The position numbers were made by a program, and so were the translations under genes. The notes beneath the pieces are model-generated. The model was not told the DNA's origin, did not search any database, and was given only the letters and a program-made list of their open reading frames with translations. From Danio rerio (taxonomy: Eukaryota; Chordata; Actinopteri; Cypriniformes; Danionidae), in assembly GCF_049306965.1 (NCBI RefSeq), contig NC_133200.1, forward strand, positions 20,208,501 through 20,272,500: DNA of 64,000 nt, read 5' to 3'. Positions 35,301 through 50,702 of the stretch are shown here, one piece after another. The stretch's first letter is position 1. Each line of letters opens with the position of its first letter.

Positions 35301-38300
35301 CCCGCCTCAAAATGTCACCAATGGCTAAAGGTCGGGTCTGATTTGGGAATCGCATCTTACTGATTTTTTTCAGCCATTCATCTGCTGTCTGGTTAATGAA
35401 AGAAACAGTTATTTTAATATATGACACATGCAACCTAAACCATTTTTGATTTGATAATAATTTGAAAAAGCCAAACCTCTTCGTTGTGGAGGTTAAAGAC
35501 TTGGAGAAATTCTTTCCAATTAACCCCAAGCTCCTCTCCTTTATTCAATCTCAGCTCAGACAACAACTTTTTGAACTGCACATCAGAGAGGCGCATACAG
35601 AAATGGTCCAGCACCTGCCGAAACTCTGCTTGTGGAATCATACCATCTCCAGTCCTATCAAACGCAGAGAAGGCCTAGAAAACCAAAGATCTGAGTTCAT
35701 TTGGGAATGTTTTAAGAAGCTAATGTTTCAAGCTAAAACTTCTGCTTATCAGTATTAAAAAACTATTTAAATGGTCAGTACTTTGAAGAGAGTATCGGAG
35801 GAGGTAGTAACCAACTCTTTGACTCTCTGTATGGCTCTTCCAGGGCTCAGCTCTTCTCCGTCCTTCATTTCCTCTGAAGAGGCCACAGGTAGACCTTGAG
35901 AAGGGTCAAATACAGACCAGCTGGAAACTGGAGGTCCAACAAGATGCTTTAGGAAATCAAGGTATGGCAGCTGCTTCAGATCGCTGTCAAAGCCAAGTCT
36001 GAAAAAAAGAATAATAAATGAATGGGTGACTAACAACATCTACCACAGTTTGAGTAAACAAAAAAATCTGTAATGGATGATTACAGGCTCAGTAGATGTG
36101 CAAACTGTGCTTCTGTTAACTGAAAGCCATGTCTGTGTAGAAGAGACAGCAGGTCTGTCACAGTCACGTGTCCATCTTTGTTTTTATCCAGAACCACAAG
36201 ACTTCCACTAACACTCTCAAAGTCAATCCCAATCCACTTCCTTCAAACATAGAGAGAATCACATTTGTATGATGGACATATTTTTATCCACCATTTGAGC
36301 ATGTTTTTCATTTCATTTGATTCTCACCTCAGGTTTTGTAGCATAACCTCTAGGTCAGGTGTTGCTGTGGGCTGTTCCTGACGTTCCTGATCTTCATCTG
36401 ATGTGATTTTGAGCTTACTTAAAAACTCTTTCTGAGTGAGAAAGCCCTTGTTCTCCTTATCATATCTGTGAAAGATATATAAGGGTAGACAACATGCATT
36501 TGTTACAATACTTTCCAGCTGTTTATGTTTGTTGTTTACCGGGACGGATTTAACCAATAAGCGAGGTAATCGGCCGCTTAGTGCCCCGGGAAATCTGGGG
36601 GTCCCAATAAGTATCTAGAAGTATAACACAATTTTAACGTAATTAAATATTATTTAGTATACAATTAAATATAATATTATTATAATAATGTATTGTTATA
36701 TAATAATAATAATAATAATATTAACCAATTAAAATATTCATCATGGAGGAGTCCAGCAGTCAATTTTAAAAAATAAATATATTTATTATTATTTTTGTTC
36801 ATTTAAAGAAAGCGAATGACTTAAAATGTAGAAATTGCGTGATATAAAAAAAACAGCAATATAAATAAAATAGGATTAAAAGCAGAAAGGGTGCATTTCA
36901 GGACTTCGGCCCGATGGCTGGAATTGCTTAGGGCCCCAAAATCTTTAAATCCGCCCTTGTTTTTTTTTTTGTCATGATAATACTGACTCTGGATTAGTTA
37001 TCAAATGTATTAATAGATTAAAAAGATAGTTCACTCCAAAAAGAAATTTACTCACTATTTACTCACCATCAATTAGTTATAAACCTTTATTATGTTGAGC
37101 AGTAATGAAGATCATTTGAAGAAAGCTGAAAACATGTAACCATTGACTTTCATCGTAGGGAAAACAAGTGCTATGGAAGTCAATGGTTTCAGCTATCTTC
37201 TGAAGGTTTGGAACAAGTAAAATGAGAGTAAATGATTTTCATGTTTGGGTGAACTATGCATTTAAAGTGAATGAAACTGATCTTACCTGCTCCAAAGTAT
37301 TTCAAACTCATTTGGTGTGATGGGCATGCTGTACTTAAAAAGCAGCTGCTTTAGACCATTTTTGGTCATGATGCTTTTACAGTCGTTACCCAAGTGGCAA
37401 AAGACCTGTAAACACAAGTGAAAAGCTGACTTTACTGTATATGAGCTATTATATGCTATTTTTTTCCTTTGCTAGCATGATTCCTTATCATGGAAGCATC
37501 CATTTTGACATCATGATTAATTAAATGCTACAAAATTAAAAGAGTCATGAAACCCCTCTGCCTCAGTAGGGTGTTTCACACCTCTAATTTAAAAAAAGTC
37601 AAGAAAGTGGGTGAGTCCAGCTTTGTTTATGTGGGAGTGATGAGTGGCGAAAGAGGGAAGGGTTTGCATTAAAAATGGGAGTTTCATTACTTGAACAACA
37701 ACTGATTTGCTCGCCGGCAACACAAACACAGATTCAGGAGAGATAGACAATGATTCGGAGAGCAGCATAAACTGTTGTAGTGATATTAATATAAACTTCA
37801 TGACTTCATTCACTTTGACTAAGGTGTGTCTTCAAAAACTGAAAGAATACTGTGACTGATACAGGGCTTAAAATTACCATTTTTGCTTAGTAGCACTGGT
37901 TTTCCTAACTTTAAAAATATTAGCCGCACCAGCAAAAGTTGCACCCACAAAAATAATAAACACTGTAACTACAACATTTATTTTACCAAATTCATTGCAT
38001 TTGTAATCAACACGATCAAAACTATCTAAAAACTGGCCTACACGCACTGCTTAACATGAATGAGGTGAACTGAGTTAACGATAATAACTGTAATGTGTTT
38101 CAACAGGTGGTGTCTAAAATTGCACAGGTGATATTGACATATAACTTATTATTTGCATTCGTCATCTTAATAGCAGTAACAGTCTTTTCATGAGTTGTAA
38201 TGTTAGTTTATTCTTAGAGAATGCAAGCTCTTTTGCAATGGTGTACGCGCTGCAGTTCCACAACTGACAACATTGTGAGGATTAAATAAAGGATTAAATA

Positions 38301-41300
38301 GAACATCTCTTGCTAACAAAAACGCCTTTTTGTGGTAAACATGGCTAATTAATAAAAATTCGTTTCTACAATAATATTTTACCTCCTTATAGAATAATTA
38401 ACCCAAAACTAATAGAGTACAAGAGATAAACACTATTTATGCCATTGATCATTTGGGCATATTTAATGAATTCTAATTAACAGGTTCCCTGCACCCTACA
38501 TTACTTCTAAGCTCTTACTCTAAGACGATGTATTTCAAATTGATTTCAGCCTTAATTTTAAATTAAACACATAGATGCATATTGCTCCCTACTAAAAAAA
38601 AATCTTAAACCAGCCTAGGCTGGTTAGCTGGTTTTAGCTAGTCGACCAGGCTGGTTTTAGAGGGGTTTTGGCCATTTTCAGGCTGGTTTCCAGCCATTTC
38701 CTGCCTGATTTTAGCTGGTCAGGCTGGGAGATGACCAGCTAAAACCAGCTTGACCAGCCTAGCCAGGCTGGGGGCCTAGCCAAAACCAACTATGTCAAGC
38801 TTAAACCAGGCTGGTCAAGCTGGTTTTAGCTGGATTTAGCTGGTCACTTTCCTGGAAATGACCAAAACCCTCTAAAACCAGCCTGGTCAACCAGCTAAAA
38901 CCAGCCAACCAGCCTAGGCTGGTTCAAGCTGGATTTTTCAGCAGGGCTGTAAACATTGCTAATTGTTAATAATAATTTTTGCATCACAAGTGCTGTTTCA
39001 ATCACAAAAATTCTTCCAGTGTACTGAAACATTCACTTCCTGAAAAGTCACACAATGCACCATGAATGTATGGGTGTATCAATGCTCACTATGCCTCTTA
39101 ATGAACTGTATATGAAACAATCACTTTTTTTAGCTATAAAATACTTTTTAAAACGTATTGTTCTGCTAAAAAATATATTGTTCTGCTGATGTTATGATCA
39201 CTGTTTTTACCAGTGCTCGAATTCGTTTACACGACCAACAAATCAAGCACCTCATGAGCAAGGGAGCTGACTGAGTGCACCAAATGCAATTTTAATAAAC
39301 AGGACTGGATGGTTACCTTTGAGATCTCTGAAGGTCGTTTGTGTGCAATGGCTGCTAGGTACTCATGAACTTGATCACATGCATTGTCAAGAATTCCGTC
39401 CTTTCTGAAAAAAAAAAAAAAAAAGGTTATTAGCTTTAAAAGGTCATTAGCTTTAAAAAACAGATCAATTCAAGACAAGTGACAATATGATTCTCACAAT
39501 GTGCCATCGTGGTGATGTAATTTCATCTTGTCGCTAGACTGGACTTTTTTGTGGAACTCAGTGTAGTTAAGTGTGGCGCCAGGTGTAAGACCCAACATGT
39601 CGAGCAATATCTGATACTCCCTTTCTTGAGTTACAAACATCAGGCTGTCAAACAGAGCTCTGAAGTCAATCCGATTTACTAAACCATCTCGATTTTTGTC
39701 CATGAGATAGAAAGCAGTCAGAGCATCCTGCAAACAACAGCAGGTACTGTTGACTTACAAAGTACACACAAAAACAATACATCCACACAATGATGAAGAA
39801 GCAATGGAAAAAATTACGAAACAGCTTGAAAATGTTAATTCTCTCTGGATTTAAATGTTATGGCTTTGCATTTCAGAAAAAGAATTCTAATAAAATAAAC
39901 ATTTTATATAAAATTTTGGAGTTAATGATGATATTTATTCCAAATTTAAAGTAAAATGTAGTCATTAAGAACTTTTTTTCAGAAACATTTATATTAATTT
40001 TTAGACATCACCAATGTTTTAACTTCAGAAGAGTAATCATTTTTCCATAGCAGTGTATATAAATATACACAAAACATGCAATATAACAAAATACTTTTTT
40101 CTTTCATTAAATAAATAAAAATCTGTCTGATACCCCATGATACTCCTTGATCCTCTTTTTAAGTTGACCTAGACAGTCCTCAGCAGTCAAAAGAGTGGAG
40201 AATTTTGCATTTTTGGTCTGACTATCATCCTTTTCAGGCATTGTCACTTCTGTGGTGAATAGAAATTATATAAATATTTTTTTTATTATTTTACATTTTT
40301 GCGATGAAAACACATTGTGTTGTAAGCTATCAAAACCTTCGTATTTGTCCACAAAGTCAGCAACAGAAACTGGACCCAAATTAAAGCCAAGGAACTCAAT
40401 AAGCATCTGAAACTGGTGTCCCTCCAGGAAAACACCACAATCGTCCAGAATCTAAAAGCAAATATGATATAAATCTATGCCAAATCTATACAGCGGGAAA
40501 ATAAGTATTGAACATACCACTGTTTTTCTCAGAAACATATTTCTAAAGGTGCTGTTGAATTAAAATTCTCCGCGGATGTTGGTCACAACCAAAAAAATCC
40601 AAAAATGCAAAAAAAAAAAAAAAAAATCTAATAGGTTTACAAATTAAGTTATGCATAATAAAATTAAATGACGCAGGGGAATAGTATTGAACACATGAAG
40701 AAAGGGAGCTATAGAAAGATGGTGAAAGCCCAGACAGCAGCTAAAATCTATCAATAGTTCTTCAACAATCCTCTGCCCTTCGCCATTGTAAATTAATATC
40801 AGAATAATGAAGATAAAACCAGGGTGGACATTTTAGCCAGACAATGATCCAAAACACAGCCAGGGAAACTCTCAAATGCTTTTAGAGAAAAAAAAAAAAT
40901 CAAGCTGTAGAATGGCCCAGTCAATCACCTGATTTGAATCCAATAGAAAATTCAAATTAAAGATCAGATTTGATAGACGAGACCCAAAGAACCATCAAGA
41001 TTTTTACACTCTGTTGAAGTCTGTGAAAAAACAGTAATTCAGTATTTCTCCTTTTGCCATTTCATTGTTATTACACATAAGTCATTTTTCAGATTTGTTT
41101 GTTTTGTTTTATTTTTATGTTTGTATTGTTTGGATTTATCCCAACATATGGTTTAATTTCATGTCAACAGCTCCTTTAGAAATATTATTCCAAGGAAAAA
41201 ACATGATGAATTCAATACTTATTTTCCCCACTGTATACTGTATGTAATATATGTGCTTGAATGTTGTGTTTACGCTGTCAGGTTGTGCACAACCAAAAGA

Positions 41301-44300
41301 TTGACACAAAGACCTTACTTTACAGACATCTCTTAGATTAAGGGAAGATTTTGTGATTCTGCTGGACATCAGATAGTCCTGAAGAGTCACCCCTTTCCTC
41401 TGAAGCCTGTCTTTGAGTTTCCTCAAGACAACATCCTTTATTGCTTGTGCTTTTATGTCCAGTATGGAAGCTTCATGTGCCTTTTCTTCCCTGCAGTTTA
41501 ACAAAAAACATGTATTGCCTTATAAAAAAAATAGTATATAATAAGTTAATTTTATGAAGTATATTTAAGTAATGTTGATGTATATATTTAGGTATACATT
41601 ACTTTATGCAGCAAGTATACTAACTTCTACTTACTGGTACTTGTATGTGTACAACTTAAATAACACTTTGTATAAAATTGTCTGACTTTATAGTTTATAA
41701 TTTATTTTTTATTTTAATAAGTGTAGTTTCTTATGAATACAATTTATAAACAATTCATGTTTTTATAGTAGCTAGTTTGAGAACTAGTACATTTATGGTA
41801 TATATATTCATTATTTATGTGCAATGTTTTTTTAATACAATTTAAGATCACTAAACAATCATTTAATGGACTTATACAAGCATATAGTTAAAGTATACTT
41901 AAAGTAATCAATTTAGCACCCAAAAGTACAGTAAATACAATAAAAGTTACGCTTCATTACAATATAAAACTAAAGTATACCTACTATAAAATTAATTGTT
42001 TCAATTTAACGCACTTCAAGTTACCTGATAATTAATACATGTGAAGTATACACTGCAAATTTTAGATAGTAGATTTAACTACCTTAGAGTTAAAATAAAC
42101 ACTCCCTCAGAGTTTATATGGGAACCACTATAAAAGTGTTAAAAATAACACTTTTGAAAGTGTTAACTTTATCAACACTAAGAGAGTGTTAATTAGCAAA
42201 CTCTTATTGTAAAAAATATCTGTTAAATTTCCGAAAAAATATCAGCAGCTGTGGTTGCCAAATTTTTCTGTGAAAAATATGGAAGTTTTATAGAACTGTA
42301 TAAATTTACCAAAAATAACCATATTTCATAAACTGATACAATGATCAGTGTACAAAATCATAGCTTAGTGCACAAAAATGTATAGTCATTAGATGCAATA
42401 ATGTGTTCATGTGTGATTGCAATTAGCAAACAGATTTTCACTGCATTAGTAACTATACAAAAATAGTTAATATACCTTTAAACAAAAAAAGATGAAGCAT
42501 AACATCAAATACTCTCCGTTCAGCTTAGACTTGAACACAGACACTACTATCCTCCACAATGGTGACACAAAAAACTTTTTGCTGTTTTTTTTTTTTCCTT
42601 TTTAAATTTTGCAGAAAAATACCGGCAGCTGTGGTTGCCAGTAATCTGCTGTTTTTAACATTTTACATTAATAAATTCAGTTTACAGAATATTTCTGTTT
42701 CTTTTTTTCACCAGGCTATAGGGCTTAGTAAAATTAGGGTATTTAAGCTACTTTATAAATAAAAAATAGAGATCCACTTTACTGGTGTGAATCGTTTCAA
42801 GGCTTTTTTGTTTAAACAAACCTCTCAATCATACTGAGGGTGCTGTCAATCTTCTCTGGAGGACCGAAACTCTTCAAAAATAGCTTGTAGTTTACATTTC
42901 CATCTTCAAAAAATGGTTCACAAAGCCTTTAAGAACAAACAGAGGGAATTAGTTAGTAAGCAGAGGTAGAATTGAACACAGAGAAGTGAGACTCACTTGA
43001 TGAAGTGGTGGTCAGACAGCGGTAGGACGTGTTGGATCAATCTCCTAAAGTCCTCTGGAGAAATGGTGTCATTCTGGTTTTGGGTTGTGTTTGTGATTGA
43101 TTCCATCAGCACGTCGTAGTTTTCTGAAATCTTCTCCTTCAGAATCTTTTCAATCTGCCGAGAGATTGATAGAAATGTGTGACAGAAAACATATATTAGT
43201 GGTTAGCATACAAAAAAGTCAGTAAAATTATTGTACAGGTTACTTACTGCATTCTGCGCTGTTATTGCTGTGTTTAATCTTGCTTGAGCCTTTTCATTAA
43301 GTTTTGGAGTCTGCTGGAATTATTAAATACAATCATTTAGATACTGTCAAGAATGAAAAATAGTAATAAAGAATATTTAATAATAGGGAATCAAACTTTG
43401 AACTTTTTTTATTCATTGAAATGCAGTAAGAGCCACCACAAATTACTCTTTACACAAATTTCTAATAATATTTTAAATTATTCTTATGACTTTGCAGTGA
43501 AATACTAAAGTTATTATTATTCATTTATTCATTTAATTATTAAGTTAAATATTGGCCTGTTAATTAAAATAAAGTAGTTACTGTACTAGTTTAATAGTTA
43601 TAAAAGTAACTAATTACCAGGGAAAGTACTTACTGTTCTATATTAGAGAGAGCCTACTCAGATGTAAACCACTTCAGTTAGCTCAATTAAAGCAAATTAT
43701 ATATGCATTGATATAATAGCAAATTTTATTCCCAGTAAGCATAACGGCTGTATAAATTGCTGTATATGTGATCACTCATAGCCGTACAAGCCAATATTTA
43801 CACATTCTTTGCTTTTGGGTAAAATGAACAAAATGTTATCTAATAATATTACAACGCAAAAAAAAGGTCACAGTTCATGAAATATTAAGGGTCATATTAA
43901 AACACATTTCACTTTATTCAAATAGTTCATACTTAATTTACTTTAGATTTTTAGGGTTAACTTACATAAACACATTTGAGGTTGTATACTTTATTTTGCT
44001 AGGGCACTTTGTTAGTTTTAATCTATGCTATTATTTATTTATTCATTCATTTTCTTGTCGGCTTAGGCCCTTTATTAAACCGGGGTCGCCACAGCGGAAT
44101 GAACCGCCTCTATGCTATAAATTAAATACAATTTTTTTGGGTCATTTTTAATCAAAATGTCCATTTGCTTCTGCTCTTGAATGAAGTCCTTCTCTGATGA
44201 CATCAGTTTGATGTCTTGGGGGAAATATGCTTTGCTACTCGGAAATATGCCATGCCTCCTACTAAATATTACATACCATTTGGAAAAACATTAACATTCT

Positions 44301-47300
44301 GAAATAAAAGTCTGCAGTAACTTCTGTTTTTAATGACTGAATAGAATTTAAACGCTAGTGAATTTAAGATGACATATTATTAGGATTACAACCATATTGT
44401 TTTCCCAGGCATTGTTAGGATAAATCAAATATTACATATTCACCAATAACAGTTATTACGAAACATTGGGTGGAGTTGGATTAAGGCAGTGTATTTCACA
44501 CTTATAAGAACGGGTTAAAAAAGGGCTGTTCTAAAGATAATGTTGTGTAATACCACGACTGGATTTTGGAGATGCAGTAAGTCAAGGAACTGTTGGCAAT
44601 TTATGGCATCTGTATGATCCACATCCAAGAAATCAGCAAGAACTGTGAACTGCTCATCGGTGAGATTCATATTTTCCAGAGCACTGAATAATTCATTTCT
44701 ACTGATAAATCCTGTAGCGCTCTGCAGAAACAATCATTTTTGTGAATATCCAAACATAAAGCGCTTAGTTTGATTCACAATCATATCAAATCTTACTTTA
44801 TCAAGGTCCAAAAGAGGCTGATTCAGTACATGTTGCCGTAGTTTGGACAAAATCGCATCAATACTGCATGTGTCTGCAGTTGCTGGAACAGAATCTTTCC
44901 TGATTGAGGCATTAAAACACATTTTCATAATTAAAGGCAAACATATTTTAACCATTCCTTTAACAAAATAAAAAATAATTTCATTTATAAAAGCCAAATC
45001 TCAACTTACTGAACAGTTATGTCATCTTTAAACAATCCAAGAAATATTTTCCATTTGACAGGTTCTGTATTGCTAACCCCAAATCTGTAGGAATAAATAA
45101 TTATATCAAAGTTCGTTTGTTTTTTACTTTTCAAAGTTTCATGATCGATTCAATGTTTTTGTGCTGTAAACTGTAAACATTTTACTAGCATTAGCTCAGT
45201 CTGCATTAACGTAACAGTGTGTTAAAATTTCTCTTACCTTTTCAACAGTTCCCTAAAGATAGTATCATCCATGGCGAAGAGGAAATTGCTGAGAATAGAT
45301 CTGAGATCCTCAAGAGAAACAAACCCACTGTCTGAAATGTCAAACGCTTGCAGAGCTTTTTCAACAAGGCTATGGTCCTTCTTCATCTGTTTATTGCAAC
45401 AGAACAGATTTTTTTCTGTAGAAATACTCATGAGATATGTGAGAAAAAATCATCTCTTTGATACTCACCTTGCTCAAAAACCTAATTTGGATGTCATCCA
45501 AGTTGTCTCTGGATTTGCCTGAAAACCTCCTTAAGCTTGTCTTACTTTTAGGTCTTGTGGTACTGCGACTGACAGCATCCCAATTCAGTGCTGAAAATGT
45601 ATAATTCAGATATAAAACTTGCATAAATTGCATAAAATTATACTTTTTTTTCTTCTGTTCAAACTGATGCGATTATTAATAACTACTTTATAAAGGCTTT
45701 ATCATATTACATCAGTGTATTTTGCAAAACTGTACCAAGTTGTACTGAATCTGGTGGGATTTTTCGATAGTTTTCACAGTCAACACCAAGCTTCTCAAGA
45801 AACACCTTGTAGGATATTGTATCAGCATTATTCATGCTGTAATGTGACCACAGTCTGGAGGAAAGAAAAGGAAATATTTAGCATTCTGGGTATAAAAAAC
45901 AATAATATTAGAGAGTGCAATTTAAGGGGCTATATGTGTGAATTTTGTTTGTATTAATCTCATATTTATCGACAATACATTAAAACTATCCTTTTAAGAG
46001 TTTGACTATTTTTTAATCCATTCAGCCAATCTCCAGGTCTGGTTGGAACATTTTTATCTTCGTTTAGCATAATTCACTGAATCCCATTAGATCATTAGCA
46101 TCTTGCTAAAAAATATGTTTTGATAATTTTCCTCTTTAAAACTGGATTCTTTTGTAGTTAGGTCACGTACTAAGACCGGAAAATTAAAAGTTGCTATTTT
46201 CTACGTCAATATGGCTGGGACCTACAGTATACTCTCATTCTGGCGTAATAATCAAGGAACTTTGCTGCCAGACCATAGTTACAGCAGGGGTAATCTTAGC
46301 ACATGGTGTAATTACAAAATCAAGTTTTAAATAGGAAAATTATCAAAACTTTTTGATAATTGAAATCCAGCTTTATATCAAGAATACATATTTTTTTTTA
46401 AAAAATGGCTGTAGTTCACATAATGGCCACTGGTGAACTCAACGCTAATGAGAAGCATTTAAGATCTATGTTCTACACATTAGAGTTATCGTGATACCAT
46501 TATACATTAATTAATCTTACAAAACTACAAGTATCATAATACCAAGTAGTATTGCGATACTGTAATTCATAACTCAAATTATTAAGAAAATTGTCAGAAA
46601 AACTATATTTTATGTTATAATAAGCCTACTTGAATGTAATTCATAACTCCCTTAAGACTGAAAAGTATTATTTGCACCCCACTTCACCTAAAATTTATTC
46701 ATTCTTTTTGTTTGTTTTGTAGACAACTGACCAACTAAAATACATTAAAATAAAGATTCAAATTATACATATAAAAGTTGTAACAAAAGAGCATTTTTTT
46801 CAACAAAATTAGCCTATGTGAAGTGGTCAAAAAAATGTTTGAATGTTTATTTTGGGTTTTTCATCTTTTTTTTCAGTCTTATCAGGTAACAATCAAAAGT
46901 TTGTGAGCTATTCTTTTAAAAGATTTTCACGGTTGTTGTAGCTACAAAATCATATTAACAGGAACAGAAATGAACCGATTCAGATATGACTTTGAACTCA
47001 AGCGCTAAAAAACGTGCAATAGGCTACCATAAAAGGCACAAATTCGACAGTTTTGCAACTTCAAAGGGCTCCACAGACTATTAAAATAAAAAGGTCTATT
47101 GTTGTACAAACATGTGAGCATTATAGTGACTTTTCAACATGCAACATTATGTATTGTAGATAAACCATTACTGATGATACTACCGTTTACAAGCTACAGT
47201 TGCACCTCCAGTATTTTGGAGCCATAGTATCGAGATACTACCATAGTACCAGTAAAACATGCAACCCACACATTTATGGAAAAACAGGTACCTGTGGAAT

Positions 47301-50300
47301 TCCAGCTGGCTCATGGGAAAGCAGTATCCTTCCAATATTTTGCGAAGCTCATGTTGCTGTATCTGCCCATCGTTGTTGTAGTCAAACAGCCGAAAAGCCC
47401 TGGTGATGTTTTTCAAATTGCCTCTCATCTGAAATGATGATAATTAGGGATATTACATACATTCATTCATTTTCTTTTCGGCTTAGTTCCTTTATTAATC
47501 TGGGGTCGCCACATTGGAATGAACCACCAACTTATCCAGCATATGTTTTACACAGCGGATGCCCTTCCAGCTGCAACCCATCTCTGGGAAACATCCATAC
47601 ACACTCATTCACACACATACACTAGGAACAACAAGTTTTTAGACTTGTGGGGGTAACCGGAGCACCCAGAGGAAACCCACGCAAACATGGGGAGAACATG
47701 CAAACTCCACATAGAAACACCCACTGACCCAGCCAGGGCTAGAACCAGTGATCTTCTTGCTGTGAGGCGAACATGCTTCCCGCTGCGCCACCGTGCAGCC
47801 CCACATACTAGCATGTACAGGTAAATATATAAAATCCATGTTATCTACCTTATCTCTTAGTCGACACTGTAGTTCTCCAAGTGACAAGTTTCTGTATCTC
47901 CCACTCTTGCTCGGAATCCTGTTATAAAATCATATATTGTATTTATTACAGAAATGAATTATACTCGAAAACTGGCAGTGAAGACATTTATAATGTCACA
48001 AAATAATCCATATTGAACCAAAGAAATAAAATACATTTTATATAAACATTATTAAACATTTTTTTATTTATTTGACTATATAACAATTTTAATGTTTACA
48101 TTTACATGTAGTCATTTAGCAGACGCTTTTATCCAAAGCGACTTACAAATGAGGACTAGGAAGCAATTTACACAACTATAAGAGCAACAATGAATTAGTG
48201 CTGTAGGCAAGTTTCAGGTATGTAAAGTGTAAGAGGCAAAACATTAGTATTTTTTTTTTTTTGTAATACAGTAAGCGGTGGAGCCAGAGAGGCAATTGCA
48301 GATCAGGAAGGAAAATGGAGACTAAATAGTTGAGTTTTTAGTCGTTTCTTGAAGACAGCGAGTGACTCTGCTGTTCTGATGCAGTTAGGGAGTTTATTCC
48401 ACCAACTGGGCAGATTGAATGCGAGAGTTCGGGAAAGTGATTTCTTCCTTCTTTGGGATAGAATCACAAGGCGACGTTCATTCACAAAACGCAAGTTTCT
48501 GGAGGGCACATAAATCTGCAGAAGTGAAACAGATAAGAAGGAGCAAAGCCAGAAGTTGCTTGGTAAGCAAACATCAGAGATTTGAAATTTGATGCGAGCA
48601 GCAAGTGGCAGCCAGTGCAAACGGATGAGCAGCGGAGTGACATGTGCTCTTTTAGGTTCATTAAAGACCACTCGTGCTCCTGCGTTCTGAAGCAGCTGAA
48701 GAGGTTTAATAGAGTTAGCTGGAAGCCCGGCTAGTAGAGACTTGCAATAGTCCAGTCTGGAGAGAACAAGAGCTTGAACAAGGAGTTGAGCTGCATGTTC
48801 AGATAGGAAGGATCGGACCTTTCTGATGTTATAGAGAGCTAATCTGAAAGATCGAGCAGTTCTACAAATGTGGTCAGATTTAAATAAACAAATTTAAATT
48901 AAATTTGTTAATGAAAAGAACAATAATATTCATTGGCAACTTTTTTTTTTTAGAGTGAGATGAGGCAAAGACAGGACTACATGCATCACTGATAAAAAAA
49001 AAGAGACTGAAATGTAGACAAAAAGATTCATTTTTATTTTTTATAGTCCCCTGGACTGCTGTATTGCGCTGTCCATTTATTAGATGAGTGGATCAGAGTG
49101 TGCTCATTCATAGATTTCAGTCACATTATTGACAGCAGATCTGACAAGTTTCAGTTTGCTTTAATAGGCAACAAACATACTATAGGCATTGACAAAATTA
49201 ACACTGAATTTAAGTACACAGTAAAAAATGTTGGGTTACACACAATTACTTCATGTTGCCCCAACTGAAATCAATTAAGTTCACTTAATTGTTTATTTTT
49301 TACTAATTTAAGTAGATTGAACATAAAACAATTATGTTGTCCCAAAACAAACCTCAAGAATTGTGTTGATTCAGCTCATTTAAAATAAGGACTTTGAAGA
49401 AGCAGCAAAAATAATTTTTGGAGTGTAATATAATAATAGTCATTTACTGCATTTTGGGTAAACTTCTTTAAAAATGTTTACAGACTGCTTTTTAGGTAAA
49501 CTTGTTTAAAAAAGTTTTACAGATTGAATTTAAGCAAATGTAATAGTTAAGAATGATTAATAAAATTGAAAGATTTTTAAATTAATCATAAATTACCTGC
49601 CCACTGTGGATGAAACCTTGCAGTGCCTTCTGAGAAACTCCATGTAGAAAACTGTTCCATTTTCTTTTAAGTCAAGCTAAAGTTAATATGATTAAATAAT
49701 GATAAATTTCAATTACTGTGTTAGTGTCACAAAAATAATATTTGGTGCACTGAAAAAGATCATATTTATCAGTCGAAATAAACAAACCTGAGCCAACAAA
49801 CTCTCAAACTGAGACTGAGTAAGTGGAACAAGAAACCCTTCAATGACGCGTCTGAACTCTCCTTTGGTGACGGTTTTGTTGCCTTCCTGGTCAAAAGCTT
49901 CAAAAGCAGCCTTCAAGTCATCTTTTCTGTCCTTGACTTTTTCCAGCAGTAGATTCTCAATGTCCACTAAAGAAAGATTCTCATCCGCCACTGACTGCAC
50001 AGAGGAGGCTATAATAAAGATTCAATAACATGTTTATATAAAAAAAAATCATCATTACCAAGATAATAAACACCAGAGTAAATCCTACCGGAGTCAGATT
50101 TGAGAGTGTTCCTCCTGGAAAAGTCTCCTGAGGACAGCCGAGATGCACTCTTGGCTCTGGGGATGATGGTGAGTCCTTGTGTCATAGGTCTCAAATCTAA
50201 ATTACTTGAGATTTGAGGCATCTGTGCTGAAGCTGACACCTAAATATAACCAATATAGACCAATATTTTGTGGTATATATTTTCCCCTGTCATATTTATA

Positions 50301-50644
50301 CAAAAATATTACATAATTAATAATAATATATTAGTTTAATTAGTTTTATTTTCGGCTTAGTCCCTTTAATAATCTGGGGTCGCTGTATAGAAGTGTCTTG
50401 AAAAATAGGTAGTCAGATATTATGGACTGTTATCATGGCAAAGATAAAATAAATCATCATGGCAAAGATAGCTATAAATCAGTTATTAGAAATGAGTTAT
50501 TAAAACTATTATGTTTATAAATCTGTAAACAAATCTCTACGTTAAACAGAAATTGGGAAAGAAACAGGGGGGCTAATAATTCTGACTTCAATGGTATATA
50601 TATATATATACCATTGAACGTTCATTTAAAAAACTTTGAAATTT

Positions 50645-50702
<58 letters not shown>

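Larger units (their letters stand above)
26391..50008 (-). other. efcab6: EF-hand loops of efcab6
   Basis: Loops I can read, by residue: 100 DQEGNKTVTKGE; 200 DYNNDGQIQQHE; 326 DISDSGFVSLED; 418 DKSATGFISRNE (split by an intron); 729 DKNRDGLVNRID; 867 DKENKGFLTQKE; 929 DKNKDGHVTVTD; 1041 DRTGDGMIPQAE; 1150 DYANTNTISRSD; 1292 DPERTGEIDVDA; 1328 DIKSNGRVSYPD; 1403 DKERTGKISVQD; 1439 DKNLSGRISYND. Loops at 100, 200, 418, 867 and 1041 keep Glu at position 12. Others have Asp or Ala there, and 1150 and 1292 lack several ligands. Thus only part of the array should bind calcium in the standard way. The loops recur roughly every 100-200 residues with long helical spacers. Confidence 0.85.
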
